From Alphaproteobacteria bacterium (lineage in GTDB: Bacteria > Myxococcota_A > UBA796 > UBA2385): 64,000 nt of DNA. Position numbers and translations under genes: made by a program. This document shows positions 17,411 to 27,300 of the stretch, in pieces (within the stretch, counting starts at the first letter, position 1; each line of letters starts with the position of its first letter). The stretch is taken from contig JACKEY010000011.1 in NCBI GenBank assembly GCA_020632755.1, positions 122,300 to 186,299 of the forward strand. The letters run 5' to 3'. Below the pieces are notes generated by a model, which was not told where the DNA came from, made no database searches, and worked only from the letters and a program-made list of their open reading frames with translations.

Positions 17411-18531
17411 CCGGGGCTCCTCTCGGGATCCATGAGGGCGGCCACCACCGCGTCCAGCAGCGACACCACGTCGCCCTGGCCGGGGCTGGTGGCGACGAGC
17501 TCGACGCCGTCGTCGTCGCCGACCATCGACATCAGCATCGGCAGGTCGGGGTTGGCCGGCGGCACCAGGTAGGACCGGCGGGCGGTGAAGCCGGGCGCGG
17601 ACCAGGCGGACAGGTCGACGCGGCCCAGGTTGGTGACGGTGCCGGACGCGGTGTAGCGGCCGCGGGCGGCGCCCTGGGCGGCTTCGCGGCGGGCGGCCCA
17701 GGCGGCGAGCCACAGGGGCACCATGCGCACGCCCTCGGCGGCGTGCACGACGTCGGCCTGCTCGCCCTTGTCGATGGCGGCGGCCAGGCGGGCGGCCAGC
17801 TGATCGACGCGGTCGTCGGGGTGGACGTGCAGCCGGACCAGCCCGGTCAGGTTGGCGGTGGACCGCAGGCCCGGGCGGTGCCGGCGCAGGTCGACGGGCA
17901 CGTCCAGCCGCACCATGCCGGGCTGGACGGCGCGGGCGTGGGCGGCGACGGCGTGCAGCACGCGGGGCAGCAGGTCCTGGAAGCGGCCGGTGACGCGGCG
18001 GCGGGCCCAGGTGCGGCCGGGGCCGGGGGCCATGGCGACGGCGGGCCGGACGTTGCGCTCGGGCGGGGTGGGGGCCGAGCGGCCCAGGCCGGCGACGACG
18101 TCGAGATCGCGGACCGCCAGGTCGGCGGGGGGCGGCAGCGTCTCGCCGCGCAGGGCGGCGAAGAAGGCGTCCAGGGCCAGCCGCGCGCCGGCGCCGTCGA
18201 TGCAGGCGTGCTGGACGCGCAGGGCGAGGCGCCCGGGCTCGAGGTGGAGGGTGGCGGCGGGCCCGCCGGCCATGGGGGCGTCGAGGTCGTCGAAGGAGAG
18301 GATCGCGGGCGCGGGCCCGTCGAAGCGCCAGCGGCTGCCGGTCAGCCAGCCGCTGCTGCGGGCCCGCAGGCCGGGGAGCGAGGCGGCCGCGGCGTCCAGG
18401 GCGGCGCGGGCCCGGTCGGGATCCAGGGCGCCGTCGCCTTCGACCACCCACGAGAAGGCGAAGGGCGGCAGCAGCCGGTCGGCGACCCGCCACACGCGCT
18501 CGAGGCCGGACTGGGGTCGGGAATCGCTCAC
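17407..18531 (-). CDS. Condensation/WS-DGAT-type acyltransferase
   Basis: A 374-residue protein of the CoA-dependent acyltransferase (condensation-domain-like) superfamily. The catalytic motif HxxxDG appears as [19 protein letters not shown] at about residues 120-138, and the C-terminal half has the matching second-lobe segments ([13 protein letters not shown], then [15 protein letters not shown]). Such enzymes move acyl groups onto alcohols or amines; wax-ester or lipid synthesis is possible but the substrate is not evident. The start is taken as GTG ([18 protein letters not shown]), since the frame upstream loses coding character. Its stop overlaps the lipoprotein start, so the two are co-expressed. 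Confidence 0.72.
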
Positions 18532-18587
18532 GGTCTCAGGATGCCACGGGTGGCCGGCCCGAGATCCGCGGGTGCTCCGCTCCGTCC

Positions 18588-18593
18588 TACGCT
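18588..18593 (+). promoter_or_regulatory. -10-like hexamer TACGCT
   Basis: TACGCT ends 7 bases before the ATG of the CHASE2-like gene. If used as a -10, transcription would start at or next to the ATG and give a leaderless mRNA. Confidence 0.45.
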
Positions 18594-18600
18594 CTCGGTC

Positions 18601-19572
18601 ATGCACCCGGTTCCCGCCGCACTGCTCGTCGCCCTCCCCCTCGCCGTCGCCTCGCTCGGCTGGCGCAACCCCGTGGACGCGCTGGCGCGGGGGCGGTTCA
18701 GCCGCAACTTCGACGCCGGGGACGGCTACACCGCGTGGACCCTGTGCGTACCGGCGTCGTCGCCCGACGAGCTGCCGGGCTTCCAGGCGGCGCTGCCCGG
18801 CGTGCTGCACGACCTGGCCGACGCCGGCGTGGCGGCGGTCGGCATGGATCTGCCGCTGTCGGCCGACGCGGAGCTCCGCGCCGCCACCCTGGCGGCCGCC
18901 GAGCGCCTGCACGTCGCCTGGAGCGTCGAGCACGACCCGCCCGCGGTGGCCGCCCACCACCGGGTGGCCAGCAACGGCATGTTGCGCACGCCGGTCGGCG
19001 ACCTGAACCTGGGCGCGAAGCTGCCGGCGGGCGACGGTCCCTGGCCCCTGGCGGTCGAGCTGCTGGCCCTGCACCACGGCGGCGACCCGCCCCACCGGCG
19101 CGACGGTGCACTGGTGATCGGCGCCCACCGCTGGGAAGACCCCGGCCACGCCCTGCCCTTCATGCCCTACTGGGTCGGCTTCCTGGACTGGGATGACCCC
19201 CAGTCCTGGGGCGAGCACGCCGCCGGCGACACGGTCGTCATCGGCGCCTGCCGCCTGGAGCGCGAGCTGGCCCGGTTCGGCCGCCAGCCCGGCACGGTGG
19301 CCCACAGCGAGCTCATCGAGACCATCCTGGCGGGCCAGCGCCCGCGCCAGGCCCACCCGTGGCTGGACCTGCTGCTGACCCTGTCGACCGGGGCGGCGGC
19401 CGGCGCCCTGCGGCGCTTCGTGCCCCGCGCGGGGCTGGTCGGACCCGTGCTGGTCGGGCTGCTCGGCGTCGGCGGGGCCCTGCTCGCGTCGCTGACCGGG
19501 CTGTTCCTGACCCTGACGGGGCCCCTGCTGGCCGGGCTGTGCTTCGGGCTGGCCGCCGCCCGGCGTCGCTGA
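18601..19572 (+). CDS. CHASE2-like membrane protein without a signalling output domain
   Basis: A 323-residue membrane protein. An N-terminal helix (PAALLVALPLAVASLG) leads to a domain resembling CHASE2 sensors: LADAGVAAVGMDLPLSADAE, then near the end GDTVVIGACRLE and AHSELIETILAGQRPRQ, which correspond to the family's closing motif. The C-terminal part has two or three transmembrane helices (LVGPVLVGLLGVGGALLAS, LTGLFLTLTGPLLAGLCFG). CHASE2 is an extracytoplasmic ligand-sensing module normally joined to a kinase or cyclase; here none follows. The CHASE2 reading is moderately secure and the ligand is unknown. Confidence 0.7.
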   Translation: MHPVPAALLVALPLAVASLGWRNPVDALARGRFSRNFDAGDGYTAWTLCVPASSPDELPGFQAALPGVLHDLADAGVAAVGMDLPLSADAELRAATLAAAERLHVAWSVEHDPPAVAAHHRVASNGMLRTPVGDLNLGAKLPAGDGPWPLAVELLALHHGGDPPHRRDGALVIGAHRWEDPGHALPFMPYWVGFLDWDDPQSWGEHAAGDTVVIGACRLERELARFGRQPGTVAHSELIETILAGQRPRQAHPWLDLLLTLSTGAAAGALRRFVPRAGLVGPVLVGLLGVGGALLASLTGLFLTLTGPLLAGLCFGLAAARRR

Positions 19573-19583
19573 CCGCCGCGGGG

Positions 19584-19589
19584 TAGCGT
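19584..19589 (+). promoter_or_regulatory. -10-like hexamer TAGCGT
   Basis: TAGCGT ends 5 bases before the ATG of the small 53-residue membrane protein gene, in the same close arrangement as at other starts here. Confidence 0.35.
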
Positions 19590-19594
19590 CGGGC

Positions 19595-19756
19595 ATGGCC
19601 CCTCGTCGCTGGAAGCGCCCCCATCCCGTGCAGCTGCTGCTGGCCGCGGCCGTCGGGCTGGCGCTGCTCGCGTGGATCCGCGGGCTGCTGGACCCGCCGG
19701 AGCGCAGCCACGGGGGCGACGGCGGGCGCGGGGGACCGCTGGTGGCGCCTCCCTGA
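19595..19756 (+). CDS. 53-residue single-pass membrane protein
   Basis: The frame MAPRRWKRPHPVQLLLAA continues into a transmembrane helix (LLLAAAVGLALLAWI, residues 14-28) with positive charges before it, then a soluble tail of Pro, Gly, Asp and Arg ending LVAPP. The charge pattern predicts the N-terminus inside. It starts 22 bases after the CHASE2-like gene, with a TAGCGT hexamer just before the ATG. No family is recognised. It may be a small partner of the CHASE2-like protein. Confidence 0.55.
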   Translation: MAPRRWKRPHPVQLLLAAAVGLALLAWIRGLLDPPERSHGGDGGRGGPLVAPP

Positions 19757-19778
19757 GCGCCCCCTCCTCGGCCGCCGC

Positions 19779-20789
19779 TCACTCGATCTCGACGATCTCG
19801 TCCTGGTAGGTGAACCGCCGCGCGCCCCGGTAGACGTCCACGACCCGCAGCGCGTTCACGTCGTCCCAGGTGGCGTCGGTCGTGTCGATGTGCATGCCGA
19901 CGGCGTCCCACTCCATCTCGCCGTTGCCGTGCAGGTGGCCCGCGTGGTTGCCGCGGACCGTGTCGGCGTAGGGCCCCAGGAGTGGTTCGAGCACGTCCTT
20001 CTCGTCGACGTCGAAGCCGCCCGGCCCGTGGAACATGGGCATGTGGCTCAGGAACACGACCCGCTCGTCGAGCGCCTCACCGGCCTCGGCGTCGCCCTCC
20101 TCTGCCAGGCCGTCCAGCTCGTCGCGCAGGAAGGGCAGGGTCCCGCCGTCGAAGTCGTGCAGGTCGGGCAGCTCGCCCCAGCCGGTCGCGACGACGCGGG
20201 TGTTCCAGTCCAGCGCCACGAAGCGCAGGCCGTCGTGGTCGAAGCCGTAGCTCTGGAACCAGCTGGGAACGCCGCGCTCGGGGTTGTCGATGACGCCGGC
20301 CTGGCGCGTCCAGCCGGGCAGGGTCGCCGCCAGGTGGTCGAGCTGCGGCGAGAAGGCCTGGTGCCAGGCTTCTTCGTCGGCCGACTGGATGCAGTTGTCG
20401 CCGATGACCGGCACCCACGGCATGGACAGCTGGGACAGGGCCGCGATGGCCGGGTCGAAGCCGTCGTTCCAGGCGATGTCGCCCAGGATGAAGACCAGCT
20501 GGATGTCGCGCGCTTCGGCGTGCTCCTCGATCCAGGCGACGGCGTCGATCAGCCGCTGTTCGTGGTCGCCGGGGCCGGTGACGTGCGGGTCGGCGATGAG
20601 CGCGTAGGAGAAGGCGTACTCGGGGGAGGAGGTCGCGCCGCTGTCCGTGGAGCCGCTGTCCAAGGAGGAGGAGGAGCCACTGTCCGAGGAGTCGCTGTCC
20701 GAGGAGCCACTGTCCGACGAGGCGGTCCCTCCCGAGTCCGGCGACGCGGCGGGCGGAGAGCAGGCCAGGGCGAGTGCGACGAACAGCAT
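19779..20789 (-). CDS. Metallophosphoesterase lipoprotein
   Basis: A 336-residue protein of the calcineurin-like phosphoesterase fold. MLFVALALAC is a short lipoprotein signal, followed by a Ser/Asp-rich linker (about residues 15-55). Metal-binding motifs are in order: IADPHVTG (D-x-H), LGDIAWN (GD), IGDNCIQ in place of the usual GNH, SHMPMFH and GHLHG. The change of GNH to GDN may alter activity. Substrates could be phosphate esters or nucleotides in the periplasm or at the cell surface. It is transcribed divergently from the next gene, with facing -10-like hexamers. Confidence 0.85.
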   Translation of the reverse strand: MLFVALALACSPPAASPDSGGTASSDSGSSDSDSSDSGSSSSLDSGSTDSGATSSPEYAFSYALIADPHVTGPGDHEQRLIDAVAWIEEHAEARDIQLVFILGDIAWNDGFDPAIAALSQLSMPWVPVIGDNCIQSADEEAWHQAFSPQLDHLAATLPGWTRQAGVIDNPERGVPSWFQSYGFDHDGLRFVALDWNTRVVATGWGELPDLHDFDGGTLPFLRDELDGLAEEGDAEAGEALDERVVFLSHMPMFHGPGGFDVDEKDVLEPLLGPYADTVRGNHAGHLHGNGEMEWDAVGMHIDTTDATWDDVNALRVVDVYRGARRFTYQDEIVEIE

Positions 20790-20796
20790 CGGCGCG

Positions 20797-20819
20797 ACTC
20801 TATCGCCCGGTGATAGCGT
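20797..20819. promoter_or_regulatory. Back-to-back -10-like hexamers between divergent genes
   Basis: TAGAGT on the minus strand (20802-20797) lies 7 bases before the metallophosphoesterase start, and TAGCGT on the plus strand (20814-20819) lies 6 bases before the start at 20826. The whole divergent spacer is only 36 bases, so both promoters must sit here. Confidence 0.5.
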
Positions 20820-20825
20820 CCGCCG

Positions 20826-21485
20826 ATGTCGTCGCCCGCCCGCGCTCCCGTGACCGACCAGCTCCGCGCGGGCGTCGTGCTGCTGGGGCTGATGACCATG
20901 CTGCTGATGGCCTTCCCCGGCGTGGACGCCATGCCGGCCAACATGCTGTCGACCCCCGAGTCGGTGGACCGCTGGTCCAAGGACTACCCGCGGGCCGGCG
21001 TGCTGGCGGTCAAGGCGCTGGCCGACGCCAACCGCGCCGTCCGGCTGCCGATCGTGCACGAGCTGACGCGCTTCGAGCGCTGGTTCCGCATCGAGCAGAC
21101 CTGGAACCTGTACGGCGGCGGCCCCGCCCGCTGTCGTCGGCTCGAGGTCGTCGTCGACGACCGCGTGGTCTACCGGTCCAACGACCCGGACCTGGACTGG
21201 CGGGCCGCCGAGCTCGGCAGCCGCCGGATCCGCCCCGTGCTCGAGACCGCCGCCAACAAGCCCGGCGCCGCCAACGTCAAGGGCCTGCTGCGCGTCATCG
21301 GCCGCTGGGCCCAGGAAGACTTCGGCGCCGACGCCGTCACCCTGCGGGCCACCGTGGCCGACTTCCCGACCGAGCCCGTGCCGGCCGGCGTGGTGCACCC
21401 CTCGGAACCGGGCGGCCCGGCCGAGGTCGCCCACCTCATCCACGGCAGCGCCCCCGACTGGAAGCCGCGCGTGGAGCTCCCATGA
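20826..21485 (+). CDS. Membrane-anchored protein coupled to an HTTM protein gene
   Basis: A 219-residue protein with one N-terminal transmembrane helix (AGVVLLGLMTMLLMAF, about residues 15-30) and a soluble domain with WFRIEQTWNLYGGGP and a beta-rich central part (RLEVVVDDRVVYRS). Proteins of this shape often sit next to HTTM-domain genes, and their stop overlaps the next start here (ATGA). It is probably the periplasmic partner of the HTTM protein. No named family. Confidence 0.75.
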   Translation: MSSPARAPVTDQLRAGVVLLGLMTMLLMAFPGVDAMPANMLSTPESVDRWSKDYPRAGVLAVKALADANRAVRLPIVHELTRFERWFRIEQTWNLYGGGPARCRRLEVVVDDRVVYRSNDPDLDWRAAELGSRRIRPVLETAANKPGAANVKGLLRVIGRWAQEDFGADAVTLRATVADFPTEPVPAGVVHPSEPGGPAEVAHLIHGSAPDWKPRVELP

Positions 21486-22333
21486 GCCTGTGGCAGCGCT
21501 GGGTGGCGCGCGTGAACCAGCCGGTCGACGCCCGGCCGCTGGCCCTGGTCCGCGTCTTCGTGTGCACGGTCCTCCTCCTCGACCTGCTCCGCGTCTGGCA
21601 GCTCGGCCTCGTGACCACCATCTGGCGGGACTACGACCACGGCGGGCTCACGACCTTCTCCTCCCCCTTCGTCTGGATCGACCGCTGGCCGGACACCGGC
21701 GGGCCCGTGCTGTTCGGCGTCGCCGTCGCGGCCCTGACCTGCGCCCTGCTCGGCGTCGGCACCCGCCCGGCGATGCTCGTCGCGGCCGTCGCCTACAGCC
21801 AGCTCGGCCACCTCTTCCCGCCCGGGGATCGCGGCATCGACCGCGTGCTGCGCACCGTGCTGCTGCTGCTGGTCTTCACCGGCAGCCACCGGCGCTTCGC
21901 CCTGCTGGGCGCCCAGGTCGGCGCGACCATCCGGCGCTGGCCGATGGACGTCATCCGCTTCCTGCTGGTGATGGTCTACCTGGGCGCGGCCTTCGCCAAG
22001 GTCGGCGGCAACGTGCAGTGGTGGGGCGGCGGCGAGACCAACGTGCTGATGCGCATCCTGTCGGATCCCATGGCCGCCCGGCTCGACCCGACCTTCGCCA
22101 TCCTCCTGGATCCGCTGTGGCGGATCGGCGCGGTCTTCACCGTGCTGTTGGAGCTGTCGTCGCCGCTGCTGCTCACGAAGTGGGCCCGCTGGTGGGCCCT
22201 GCTCGGGCTGGCGCTGCACCTGGGCATCGCCGCGACCATGAAGCTCGGCATGTTCGCGTGGGGGATGATGGCGCTGTACCCGGTGGTGCTCGGGCCGTGG
22301 CTCATCGACGAGTGGCGGGCGCGGCGGGGCTGA
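21482..22333 (+). CDS. HTTM (vitamin K-dependent carboxylase-like) membrane protein
   Basis: A 283-residue multi-pass membrane protein with the HTTM pattern: an N-terminal amphipathic WQRWVARVNQPVDARPLALVRV segment, then about six hydrophobic helices (LLLDLLRVWQLG, VLFGVAVAALTCALLGVG, AMLVAAVAYSQLG, DVIRFLLVMVYLGAAFAKV, and others) and the conserved VYLGAAFAKVGG. HTTM domains are related to vitamin K-dependent gamma-glutamyl carboxylase, but most bacterial members have unknown function. Translation is coupled to the preceding gene. Confidence 0.82.
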   Translation: MSLWQRWVARVNQPVDARPLALVRVFVCTVLLLDLLRVWQLGLVTTIWRDYDHGGLTTFSSPFVWIDRWPDTGGPVLFGVAVAALTCALLGVGTRPAMLVAAVAYSQLGHLFPPGDRGIDRVLRTVLLLLVFTGSHRRFALLGAQVGATIRRWPMDVIRFLLVMVYLGAAFAKVGGNVQWWGGGETNVLMRILSDPMAARLDPTFAILLDPLWRIGAVFTVLLELSSPLLLTKWARWWALLGLALHLGIAATMKLGMFAWGMMALYPVVLGPWLIDEWRARRG

Positions 22334-22340
22334 CCCGCCG
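22322..22340. terminator. Hairpin at a convergent gene end
   Basis: CGGCGGG (22322-22328) pairs with CCCGCCG (22334-22340) around a 5-base loop that contains most of the HTTM stop codon. The convergent lipoprotein gene ends 21 bases further on. There is no T-tract, so it is only a plausible terminator. Confidence 0.4.
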
Positions 22341-22360
22341 GGTCCCGGGCGCAGCGGCGC

Positions 22361-24310
22361 TCAGCAGGGCGACTCGCTGTAGTACTCGAAGTTGTTGCGC
22401 TCGTCGCACTCGTTCTGCTGGCCGGTGCCGGTGCCGTCGTCGTCGGCGCGGACCACGAAGCCGTCGGGACCCAGGTCGCCCTTGGTGACCGTGAAGGTGA
22501 CCGAGGAGCTGGCGCGGCCCGAGGGGATGACTTCCGGCACCCGGCGCTTGTCCAGGAAGGTCTCGATGGCGCCGTCGACCGCGTAGAGCGACACGAACAG
22601 GCCGGACCGGCTCTCGAGCCCGCCGTGGTTGCGGATCTGGACGCTGATCTCGACCTCGCTCTCGCCGGTGCAGCCGCTGAAGCAGACGTCGCTGATCTGC
22701 ACCTGCAGGTCCAGGGCGGCGTCGTCGACGGTCGGGCGGGCGCGGAACACGTTGTAGACGTCCCACGACCACGGGGCGGGGCTCGGCACGTGGCCGTCAG
22801 GCTCGACCTGGGTCATCGCCCAGTCGTGCACCGGCCAGGTGGTGCCGCTCTTGGCCCAGCCCTCGCCGACGTGACCCAGCACGCTGATGCCCTTCCAGAC
22901 GCTGCCGTTGCTGGCGATCACGATCTCGGCGCTGCCGTCGTTGTCGACGTCGGCGACGGTCGGGTACTCCCAGACGGTGCCGCTGCTGTGGCTGCTGTTG
23001 CTGTACAGCTCGGTGCCGACGGTGCCGTCGAAGATGCGCAGGCTGATCTCGTCGGCGTAGAGCACTTCATAGGCGCCGTCGCCGTTGATGTCGTAGCCGC
23101 TGGCGCCGGCGATGCCGGAGTTGTCCTGGATCGTGGCCTGCCACAGCTTGGTGCCGTCGACCTCGAACATCTCGATGTAGCGGCTGGCCGGGACGACGAT
23201 CTCGACCTGGCCGTCGCCGTCGAAGTCGGCCACGCTCGGCGGGCCGGGCCGGCTCGAGCTGCTGTTGAGCGCCACGGTGCGGATGAGCGTGCCGTCGGCT
23301 TCGGTGATGTGCATCTGGTTGCCGGTGACCCAGAACACCTCGGCTTCGGGGTCGCGGTCGATGTTGGCGACGGCCTGGAAGGTGCTGTCGCCGGACCGCG
23401 TGACGCTCCACTCGCGCAGGCCGAAGTGGTCGTAGCAGATCTCGCCCAGCAGGATCTCGGCGGTGCCGTCCCCGTCGATGTCGGCGACGACCGGCGCCCG
23501 CCAGCTGCTGGTCAGCCCGGACATGGTGCCGACGGTGGTGCCGTTGCTGCCCTCGACGATGGCGATGTCCATGATGACTTCGATGTCGCCGTCGCCATCG
23601 AGATCCGCGACGGTCGGCTGCGGGTAGCTCTGGAAGGCGAAGCTGTTGCTGCGCCACTCGATGGTGCCGTCGTGGCTGACCGACGCGATGCGGTCGTCGG
23701 TGGTGCCGGCGATGACCTCGGGCTCGCCGTCGTTGTCGACGTCGGCGATGGCGACGCCGGCGTTGCCGTCGAAGCCGCTGACCTCCCAGATGACGCCGCT
23801 GCCGTCGCCGTGCAGGGCGACCAGGGTGTTGCGGCTCCAGGTGCTGATGACGATGTCGGGGTTGTCGTTCTCGTCGATGAAGCCGTCGCCGTTGTCGTCG
23901 GTCAGGTTGCCGATCGCCGGCATGACGATGGCGCCCGTGCCGCTCGGCACCGTGTACTGCCACTCGATGCCGACGTTCCAGGGGTCCAGCACCTCGATGT
24001 CGGGCGCCAGGCAGTCCTCGTCCACCGTCACGTCGAAGGCGGTGAAGTCGTCGACGCTGCAGTCGTCGTCCAGGCAGTCCTTGATGCCGTCGAGATCGGT
24101 GTCGGGGTAGCCCTCGTCGATCTCGCCGTCGCCGTCGTCGTCGACGCCGTTGCACTCCTCTTCGCCCGGCGTGTCGGGGATGTCGGGCGTGCCGCTGTCG
24201 ATCGGGTCGGGCAGCTCGCCGGTGTCTTCGGGCCGGCCGGGCTTGCCTTCGCCGGTGAAGCTGTAGTCGGTGCAGCCGACGAGCAGCGGCAGGAGGAACA
24301 GGCGACGCAT
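22361..24310 (-). CDS. FG-GAP/VCBS repeat lipoprotein with C-terminal CARDB-like domain
   Basis: A 649-residue lipoprotein: MRRLFLLPLLVGC gives a normal lipobox at Cys13. A Pro/Asp linker and a calcium-type DDDGDGEIDEGYPDTDLDG segment lead into at least six VCBS/FG-GAP repeats of the form VADxDGDGxxEIxxG (for example VVADIDGDGTAEILLGE). The last 120 residues (ALDLQVQISDVCFSGC onward, VRADDDGTGTGQQNECDERNN near the end) resemble a CARDB adhesion domain. A surface adhesin or scaffold role is inferred. A TACACT hexamer lies 25 bases upstream. Confidence 0.85.
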   Translation of the reverse strand: MRRLFLLPLLVGCTDYSFTGEGKPGRPEDTGELPDPIDSGTPDIPDTPGEEECNGVDDDGDGEIDEGYPDTDLDGIKDCLDDDCSVDDFTAFDVTVDEDCLAPDIEVLDPWNVGIEWQYTVPSGTGAIVMPAIGNLTDDNGDGFIDENDNPDIVISTWSRNTLVALHGDGSGVIWEVSGFDGNAGVAIADVDNDGEPEVIAGTTDDRIASVSHDGTIEWRSNSFAFQSYPQPTVADLDGDGDIEVIMDIAIVEGSNGTTVGTMSGLTSSWRAPVVADIDGDGTAEILLGEICYDHFGLREWSVTRSGDSTFQAVANIDRDPEAEVFWVTGNQMHITEADGTLIRTVALNSSSSRPGPPSVADFDGDGQVEIVVPASRYIEMFEVDGTKLWQATIQDNSGIAGASGYDINGDGAYEVLYADEISLRIFDGTVGTELYSNSSHSSGTVWEYPTVADVDNDGSAEIVIASNGSVWKGISVLGHVGEGWAKSGTTWPVHDWAMTQVEPDGHVPSPAPWSWDVYNVFRARPTVDDAALDLQVQISDVCFSGCTGESEVEISVQIRNHGGLESRSGLFVSLYAVDGAIETFLDKRRVPEVIPSGRASSSVTFTVTKGDLGPDGFVVRADDDGTGTGQQNECDERNNFEYYSESPC

Positions 24311-24334
24311 GCGGAACCCCGGGAGAAGGCCCGC

Positions 24335-24340
24335 AGTGTA
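24335..24340 (-). promoter_or_regulatory. -10-like hexamer TACACT
   Basis: TACACT on the minus strand, 24 bases before the start of the FG-GAP lipoprotein and ahead of a GGGAG ribosome site. Confidence 0.45.
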
Positions 24341-24360
24341 CCTGCGAATGACGGAATCCC

Positions 24361-27300
24361 TCAGTCGGTGAGGTCCAGGCGGTACGGCCACTGCACGCTG
24401 GTCAGGAAGGGACCGCTGACCGTGACGCCGTCGACCGTCGGCGTGTTGCTGTACAGCGGGCCGTAGTGGCGCAGCGCGGCGAGCAGGGCCAGGGTGGTCT
24501 CCGCTTCGTCGTCGCCGCCGAGCTTGTCGCCGCCGTGGCCGTCGGACAGCAGCACGTGCGAGGGGCCGCCGTCGGTGCAGCGGAACACGACGTCGTCGAG
24601 CAGGTCGCCGTCCAGGTCGCCCATGTCGGTCAGGAAGTGGCCGGTGTCGCCGCAGAGCAGGTCGCCGTCGCCGCCGCGCAGGGTCCGGTGGTAGACCTTG
24701 GCCCGCGCGCTGTGCACGGTCGCCCGGCCCTGGTGACCGACCGCCGCCACGATGGCCTGGCTGCCGTCGCCCAGCAGATCGCCGGCCGACAGCGGCAGGG
24801 GCAGATCCGCACAGGTCGGGTCGATGCTGCTCTCGATGATGGCCTGGGACTCCCAGTCGTCGCTGCCGATGGCCGAGCCGGGGAAGGTGACGGTGACGTA
24901 TGGGCAGGCCAGGTCGGCCACGGCGCTGGTGGTGTCGGAGTAGCGCACGCGCATGGTGACCATGATCGTGGTCGACGTCGCGTGATCCGAGGGCTCGAGC
25001 GCCTCGAAGGGGACCTCGAGCGCCTCGTCCCACTCCCAGAAGCGCGTGTCCAGGGCCTCGTCGTCGGTGGCCAGGACCGCGTCGCCGGCGCTGCCGAACC
25101 GGGCTCCGACGGCCAGGGGCATCGTCTCGGAGATCGGCAGCTGCTCGAAGATGGTCGCGTCCTCCACGCCGAGGGCCATCGGCCCGGCGATGAACGGCAG
25201 GTCGCCGCTGGACGTCTCCCAGGCGCTGTCGACGTCGGCGTTGCCGATCCAGGCCTGGCCCTTGCCGTCGCGCCAGAACAGCAGCACGCCGCCTTCCGAG
25301 CCGATGTCGCTGAGCACGACCGGCGTGGTGGCGCCGCCGTCGGTGGTCTCGGCGGGCAGGGAGAGGGAGAACTCGCGCTTGCGGTCGGACAGCTCCTGGG
25401 CCGCGAACTTCCGGTCCGAGGCGAGGAGGGGCGGAGGCGCGAAGGAGGAGTCGAGGGACGCGCTGTCGTCGAAGCTCCAGGCCGCGACGAGTCCGCCGCC
25501 GGGCTTCGACAGCAGGGTGACCGAGGCGTTGTCCTGCATGATGAAGTCGCCGCCGGTGATGCTGATGGTGCCGCCGTCGTCGAGGACGAACTCCTGGTAG
25601 TCGTCGCCGTGGCCGCGGGCTGCCACGACCAGCCCGTCGGCGGCCGTCTCGCCCCAGGTGGGCCGGGTCACGATGGGCCCGCCGCCCAGGTCGGAGAGCA
25701 CGACCAGGTCGCCGGAGCTCAGCTCGGCGCCGGCTTCTTCCGCCCCGGGCCCGCTGCCGATCCGCAGGGTGCTGCCGTAGCCGGGCAGGCAGACGCAGAC
25801 GCCGTTCAGGCAGACCCCGGTGCCGCTGGCGCTGCCGGGGGTGCCGCGGCGGGCCGTGCTGCCGCTGCCCCGGCCGATGACCGAGCCGACGGACGCGCCG
25901 AGCGAGGTCGGGCCGCGCTCGCTGCTGGCCACGGCCTCGGCCAGCTCGTCGAGCTTCCAGGTGTTGCGGACGCGCTGCCACCCGTCGACGGGGGAGGCGT
26001 CTGCCCCGGCGGAGGTGAGCCTGCCGCCGTCCAGGCTCAGGTAGGCGCCGTGCACGTGGCCTTCGGTGGCGGGCATGTCGTCCAGGCCGCCCAGGACATC
26101 GGGGACGTCGATCCCGAACAGCACATTGTTGTTGGCGCCGCCCGCGGGCATGTACAGCGGGTTCTCCATGGCGGGCTCGAGCCGCACCGAGCTGGTCGTC
26201 GCGTCGCCGTCGGACCCCTTCGCCACGTAGTGATCGCTGTGCGTGGCCTGGCCGTCGGCGTCGCGGCCCCAGAGGCGCACGATGAAGTCGGCGGTGTCGT
26301 CGCCATCGGGGTCGAAGGCCTCGACGGCCACGGCGGTGATGTCCCCGAAGGTGTGGCAGGACCCGTCCGCATCGACGGCGTCCTGCAGGACCACCGTGCG
26401 CAGGCCGATCGGGCGGCTGCTGACCTGGTACAGCCCGAGCTTGCCTTCGCAGGCGGCGGAGATCGCGCCGGGGTCGAAGGAGAAGACGATGCGGCCGGGC
26501 CGCTTGTGCAGGATGGGGTCCTCGCCGCTGCCCACCACGCCCGCGAAGGCCCGGCCCTCGCCCACCGCCTGGGCGGTGACGCTGCCGAGCTCGGTCCAGC
26601 TGTAGGGCTTCTGGCCGTCGAAGTAGAAGCCCTCCCACTTGCCAGTGTCGACCTCGTCCAGGCCGAACAGGGTCATGCCGACCGTGCCGACGTCGTCGAG
26701 GATCGCCGGCTGGATCTGCATCAGGTGGCTCGGCGCCCCCCCGTCTTCGTAGCCGGTGAGCAGGTCCTTGCTGCCCCAGTCGCCGCTGCTGCTGTCGCGC
26801 CGCAGCTGCTTCACGCGCAGCCCCTCGCTGCCGTAGAGCCAGGCGACCACGTCGTCGCCGCCGTCGCTGCTGCCGTCGGCGGACACGCGGCTGCGGACGG
26901 TGATGCTGCCGAAGTGCGCGTCGCCGGGGCCGAAGGCCTTGAAGTCGTCGGGCACGTCCCAGCCGATGGCGCTGTCGTCGTCGTCCTCGAGCACGCCGTA
27001 GGTGGCCCACTCGAAGATGGGATCGGCGGTGGTGTCGCTGTCGTCCGCGTCGCCCCAGTTGGTGCGCCAGAAGCCGATGTCCATGTCGTCTTCGTCGCCG
27101 GACTTCACGTTGCTCGCCGAGTCGAGCAGCAGCGCGAAGTTGGTCTCGAGGGCCTGGCTCATGCCGTCGTACTGGGGGGTGCCGCCCTTGGGATCCAGGG
27201 CCGCGGCGGCTTCTGCGGCCGGCAGCGCGGCGCGGATCGGCGCCACCGCGACGTCCACGCCGTCGACGGACACGGGCGCCAGCTGGAAGCCCTGCTTCGC

